Positions 12,278 through 14,144 of a DNA stretch of 14,144 nt are shown here, in pieces (position 1 is the first letter of the stretch; every line of letters starts with the position of its first letter). The DNA is from Candidatus Aminicenantes bacterium UBA876 (GTDB taxonomy: Bacteria > Acidobacteriota > Aminicenantia > UBA2199): the NCBI GenBank assembly GCA_002294665.1, contig DBFQ01000100.1, positions 2,001 to 16,144 of the forward strand. The letters are read 5' to 3'. The notes beneath the pieces were generated by a model. It was not told where the DNA came from. It did no database searches and saw only the letters and a list, made by a program, of their open reading frames with translations. The position numbers and the translations under genes were made by a program.

Positions 12278-12639
12278 GGGAGACCGCCCCGACACTTGTC
12301 TCCTTGATATCTGTTTTTATTTCCGTGTGGTGCATGGTTTCTTCTGCATGGTTGTATTGCGGATTACAAATAGAGATGGCGGGGGCGAAAGGCAAGGGGG
12401 ATTAAACGATGTTGCCTTGAGCCGGGCGGGAAGCGCCCAGCGAAGTGAAAAAGAATCATGCAAGATCCGGCCACTGCCTTCTTTCGTTTTAAATTAACGA
12501 TAGAGTGAGATTTCCAACGCTGGAATTCATATATATAAGTAAAAAGAGAGTCGCTCCCGACCTACGGAAGCGTCGGGTTTTTACGGGCAAGAACCTTCCG
12601 GCTCCGCTGCTGAGTCGCTCTCGAGAGTAGGGGGTTGGC
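12278..12639. other. Intergenic region with terminator and direct repeats
   Basis: No gene is visible. It contains AAGGCAA/TTGCCTT and GGGCG/CGCCC inverted repeats around 12390-12435, an AT-rich stretch with TATATATAA near 12529-12537 that may hold a -10 box, the terminator-like hairpin at 12556-12582, and a 9-bp direct repeat, GAGTCGCTC, at 12548-12556 and 12612-12620, flanking the hairpin. The layout (AT-rich box, hairpin with T-run, then a gene start) resembles a leader region, but no known riboswitch was recognised. Confidence 0.4.
12556..12582 (+). terminator. Intrinsic terminator or leader attenuator
   Basis: CCCGAC (12556-12561) pairs with GTCGGG (12572-12577) around a 10-base loop, followed directly by five T. 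It lies 58 bases before the start codon at 12640 and about 280 bases after the transpeptidase stop, so it could end that transcript or attenuate the following gene. Confidence 0.55.
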
Positions 12640-13974
12640 ATGAAAAAGGTGCTGGGTTTGGGTTTGTGTCTGTTGCTTGTCGGAGGGGCGGTCGTGCAGG
12701 CCGCTGTTGCGGGCGATTGTCAGACTGTGCGCATGAAGCTACCTGAACTGCGCACAATGCCGTTACCGGACCTGCGGTTGCGGCAGTTCCTGCTCTATGG
12801 TGAGCCTGTCGAGGCCACGGTGAACCGGGACGGCAAAACCGTGCGTCTGCTGAAGCAGGATTTCCGCCTGACCGTGGAAAACGTCGGCCGGGCCCCGGCG
12901 GCATCACACCGAATCCAGATCAACTACGCGGTTCCGGGGGTGAATAATTACCGCTTGTTTATGATGGTGGGTCGGGCTTCCTGGTTCCTGGAGATTCAAG
13001 GCGACATTGATCCCGGCCATAGTCGGACCATCAATGGAGATGTGTTTTACGAGGATTCCTTCCGCGGCACCCGGGGAGAAGTGTACGCCTTGGTGGACGT
13101 GCGGGACGAGGAATTCATGCCCGACTACGGGCGGGTGCGGGAAAGCGACGAAGCCAACAACGAGTCCGTCCATGTTTCCGTAACGCTGCCCGAGCTTTTC
13201 CGCCTGAAAGAACCCGTGCTAAAGGCGCAGCCCGGATATTCTCTGAACCTCAGCTCGGGCTCGCTTGGTCTGTGCGCCAGCCTGCTGGAGGGCCGACTCC
13301 ACCTGAACAATGACAACGGGCACTCCGATTCCGACCACTTCACGCCCAATAATCCCTTCCGGGCCGACGACTGCTCTATCCGCATTAACGATTTTTATGC
13401 GGAGTTCAACTTCCCGGAAACCTGGTTTAAGCTCGGGGCCATGGACTACCATTACTATGTGCGGGATCTGGACGCGACTTTCGGCGGCAGCCGGGGTCGG
13501 GACCTGTTCCAAGTCCGGGACGGCAAACTGGTCATGACAATCCGTTTCGAAACGGGGGGCCGGGTCGAGCTGCGCGGCTGGGAATATACGGGAGGTGTTT
13601 TTTATGACCTTTCCGGCCCGGATATGGATATCACGCGCCTGGATGTTCAGGTTTTCCTGACCCCGCTCCTGCGGGATGACGGCATTTTCACCTATTCGGA
13701 AGCCCGAGTGAGTACAAACCTACAGGTCTCTTTTATCGGGGCGTACGATACGGTGTTCATGAACGATATCCTCATGCGCGCCCGTTCTCGGATCACAGAG
13801 GGGATAAACGGCCAACTTCAAACCTTTCTTTCGAGCGACGAGGCAAAACGGAATTTCGAGGTGCAGGTAATGGCCGGTCTGCGCCAATGGGTGCAATCGA
13901 CCAAGGGCCGGACCATAAACCGCCTGACGGGCATGACCGTGGCGGGAGATCGTATCACTCTCGCTTACCGCTGA
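12640..13974 (+). CDS. Exported protein with a CARDB-like domain
   Basis: 444-residue exported protein. Signal peptide MKKVLGLGLCLLLVGGAVVQAAVA (1-24). Residues about 42-182 resemble a CARDB (cell-adhesion-related) Ig-like domain: PDLRLRQFLL start, FRLTVENVGRAPAASHRIQI, and the hallmark end GRVRESDEANNE at 164-175 before VHVSVTLP. The remaining 260 residues match no family I recognise: a strand-rich stretch (FETGGRVELRGWEYTGGVFYDL) and a C-terminal helical part (DILMRARSRITEGINGQLQTFLSSDEAKRNFEVQVMAGLRQWVQ). Cysteines at GDCQT, GLCAS and DDCSI may form disulfides. The start ATG at 12640 follows GTAGGGGGTT. Likely periplasmic or surface-exposed; binding partner unknown. Confidence 0.78.
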   Translation: MKKVLGLGLCLLLVGGAVVQAAVAGDCQTVRMKLPELRTMPLPDLRLRQFLLYGEPVEATVNRDGKTVRLLKQDFRLTVENVGRAPAASHRIQINYAVPGVNNYRLFMMVGRASWFLEIQGDIDPGHSRTINGDVFYEDSFRGTRGEVYALVDVRDEEFMPDYGRVRESDEANNESVHVSVTLPELFRLKEPVLKAQPGYSLNLSSGSLGLCASLLEGRLHLNNDNGHSDSDHFTPNNPFRADDCSIRINDFYAEFNFPETWFKLGAMDYHYYVRDLDATFGGSRGRDLFQVRDGKLVMTIRFETGGRVELRGWEYTGGVFYDLSGPDMDITRLDVQVFLTPLLRDDGIFTYSEARVSTNLQVSFIGAYDTVFMNDILMRARSRITEGINGQLQTFLSSDEAKRNFEVQVMAGLRQWVQSTKGRTINRLTGMTVAGDRITLAYR

Positions 13975-13993
13975 TAGAGGCCGGGCCAGCTCA

Positions 13994-14053
13994 CTGAGGA
14001 TGGGGGACGGTGCTGAGGATGGGGGACGGTGCTGAGGATGGGGGACGGTGCTG
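13994..14053. repeat. 19-bp tandem repeat, three copies
   Basis: The unit CTGAGGATGGGGGACGGTG occurs three times without mismatch (13994-14012, 14013-14031, 14032-14050), followed by a partial CTG. Each unit plus the following base contains GGGGGACGGTGC, the reverse complement of the end of the dispersed repeat at 3549-3560. It lies 20 bases after the stop of the CARDB protein and directly before the putative intron start. Confidence 0.9.
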
Positions 14054-14055
14054 TA

Positions 14056-14144
14056 GTGCGCCAAGCAAGCTGGCGCGATTCAGGGGGTTAAAATCCCCCA
14101 CGGGCAAAGCTTAGCCGGCAGCCCGTTATCCAAGTTGCATTTAA
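14056..14144 (+). ncRNA. Probable 5' end of a group II intron (cut by window end)
   Basis: Begins with GTGCG, the 5' consensus of bacterial group II introns, and continues with three nested-in-line stems typical of the start of domain I: GCGCCA/TGGCGC (14058-14076), GGGGG-TTAAAAT-CCCCC (14083-14099, resembling the usual GGGTGAAAGTCCC) and ACGGGC/GCCCGT (14100-14126) with TTAGCCGG in its loop (usually GTAGCC). The order matches intron 5' ends known to me. The rest, including any reverse transcriptase gene, lies beyond the window. Confidence 0.6.

Noticed and set aside
12389..12435. Possible riboswitch or small RNA between the transpeptidase and CARDB genes
   Set aside because: Only short unrelated stems were found and no known riboswitch core (c-di-GMP, cobalamin, SAM) could be matched.
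13994..14053. CRISPR or integron attC interpretation of the 19-bp repeats
   Set aside because: Copies are directly adjacent with no spacers, and there is no inverted core-site structure of an attC.

Overview
The window is about 55% GC and reads as a chromosomal accessory region of a Gram-negative bacterium. A secreted 6-bladed beta-propeller protein (PF17170 type), several unknown proteins with signal peptides, degenerate GGAGAGTT-type repeats and dense toxin-antitoxin content would fit an Aminicenantes/Acidobacteriota-like lineage. That placement is only a guess: there is no rRNA or marker gene.

Layout. 1-662: a degenerate purine-rich repeat, then a relBE-type toxin-antitoxin operon on the minus strand with a clear promoter and a perfect 16-bp operator palindrome. 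791-1363: an unknown secreted protein. 1571-3391: a DUF6880 gene followed by a UPF0158 gene. 3392-5171: a repeat remnant, a minus-strand beta-propeller gene, and a stretch holding an intrinsic terminator and a tiny signal-peptide-like ORF. 5172-5933: an unknown exported coiled-coil protein. 6028-7463: an AbiEi/AbiEii type IV toxin-antitoxin pair. 7560-9317: a small acidic protein, a 312-residue helical protein and a second UPF0158 protein. 9387-10013: a mazEF operon. 10014-10752: a graveyard with a hairpin, a possible small ORF, an internally deleted DUF4143-type ATPase (minus) and a PadR regulator lacking its N-terminal half. 10749-11285: an intact DUF2812 membrane protein translationally coupled to the broken padR. 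11466-12277: a YafK-like L,D-transpeptidase behind a near-perfect sigma-70 promoter. 12640-13974: an exported protein with a CARDB-like domain. 13994-14144: three copies of a 19-bp tandem repeat abutting what looks like the 5' end of a group II intron, cut by the window edge.

The genes do not form one pathway. The region is an island of addiction modules (RelBE, AbiE, MazEF) mixed with secreted proteins and rearrangement scars. The most interesting pattern is the pair of UPF0158 cassettes. Two 142-residue proteins, about 80% identical, each lie immediately downstream of a different, unrelated helical protein. The duplicated block runs from the ribosome binding site of the UPF0158 gene to about 48 bases past its stop, so the UPF0158 gene looks like a reusable component paired with swappable partners. 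Rearrangement at a short GC-rich repeat (CCGGGCACCGT) appears to have broken padR.
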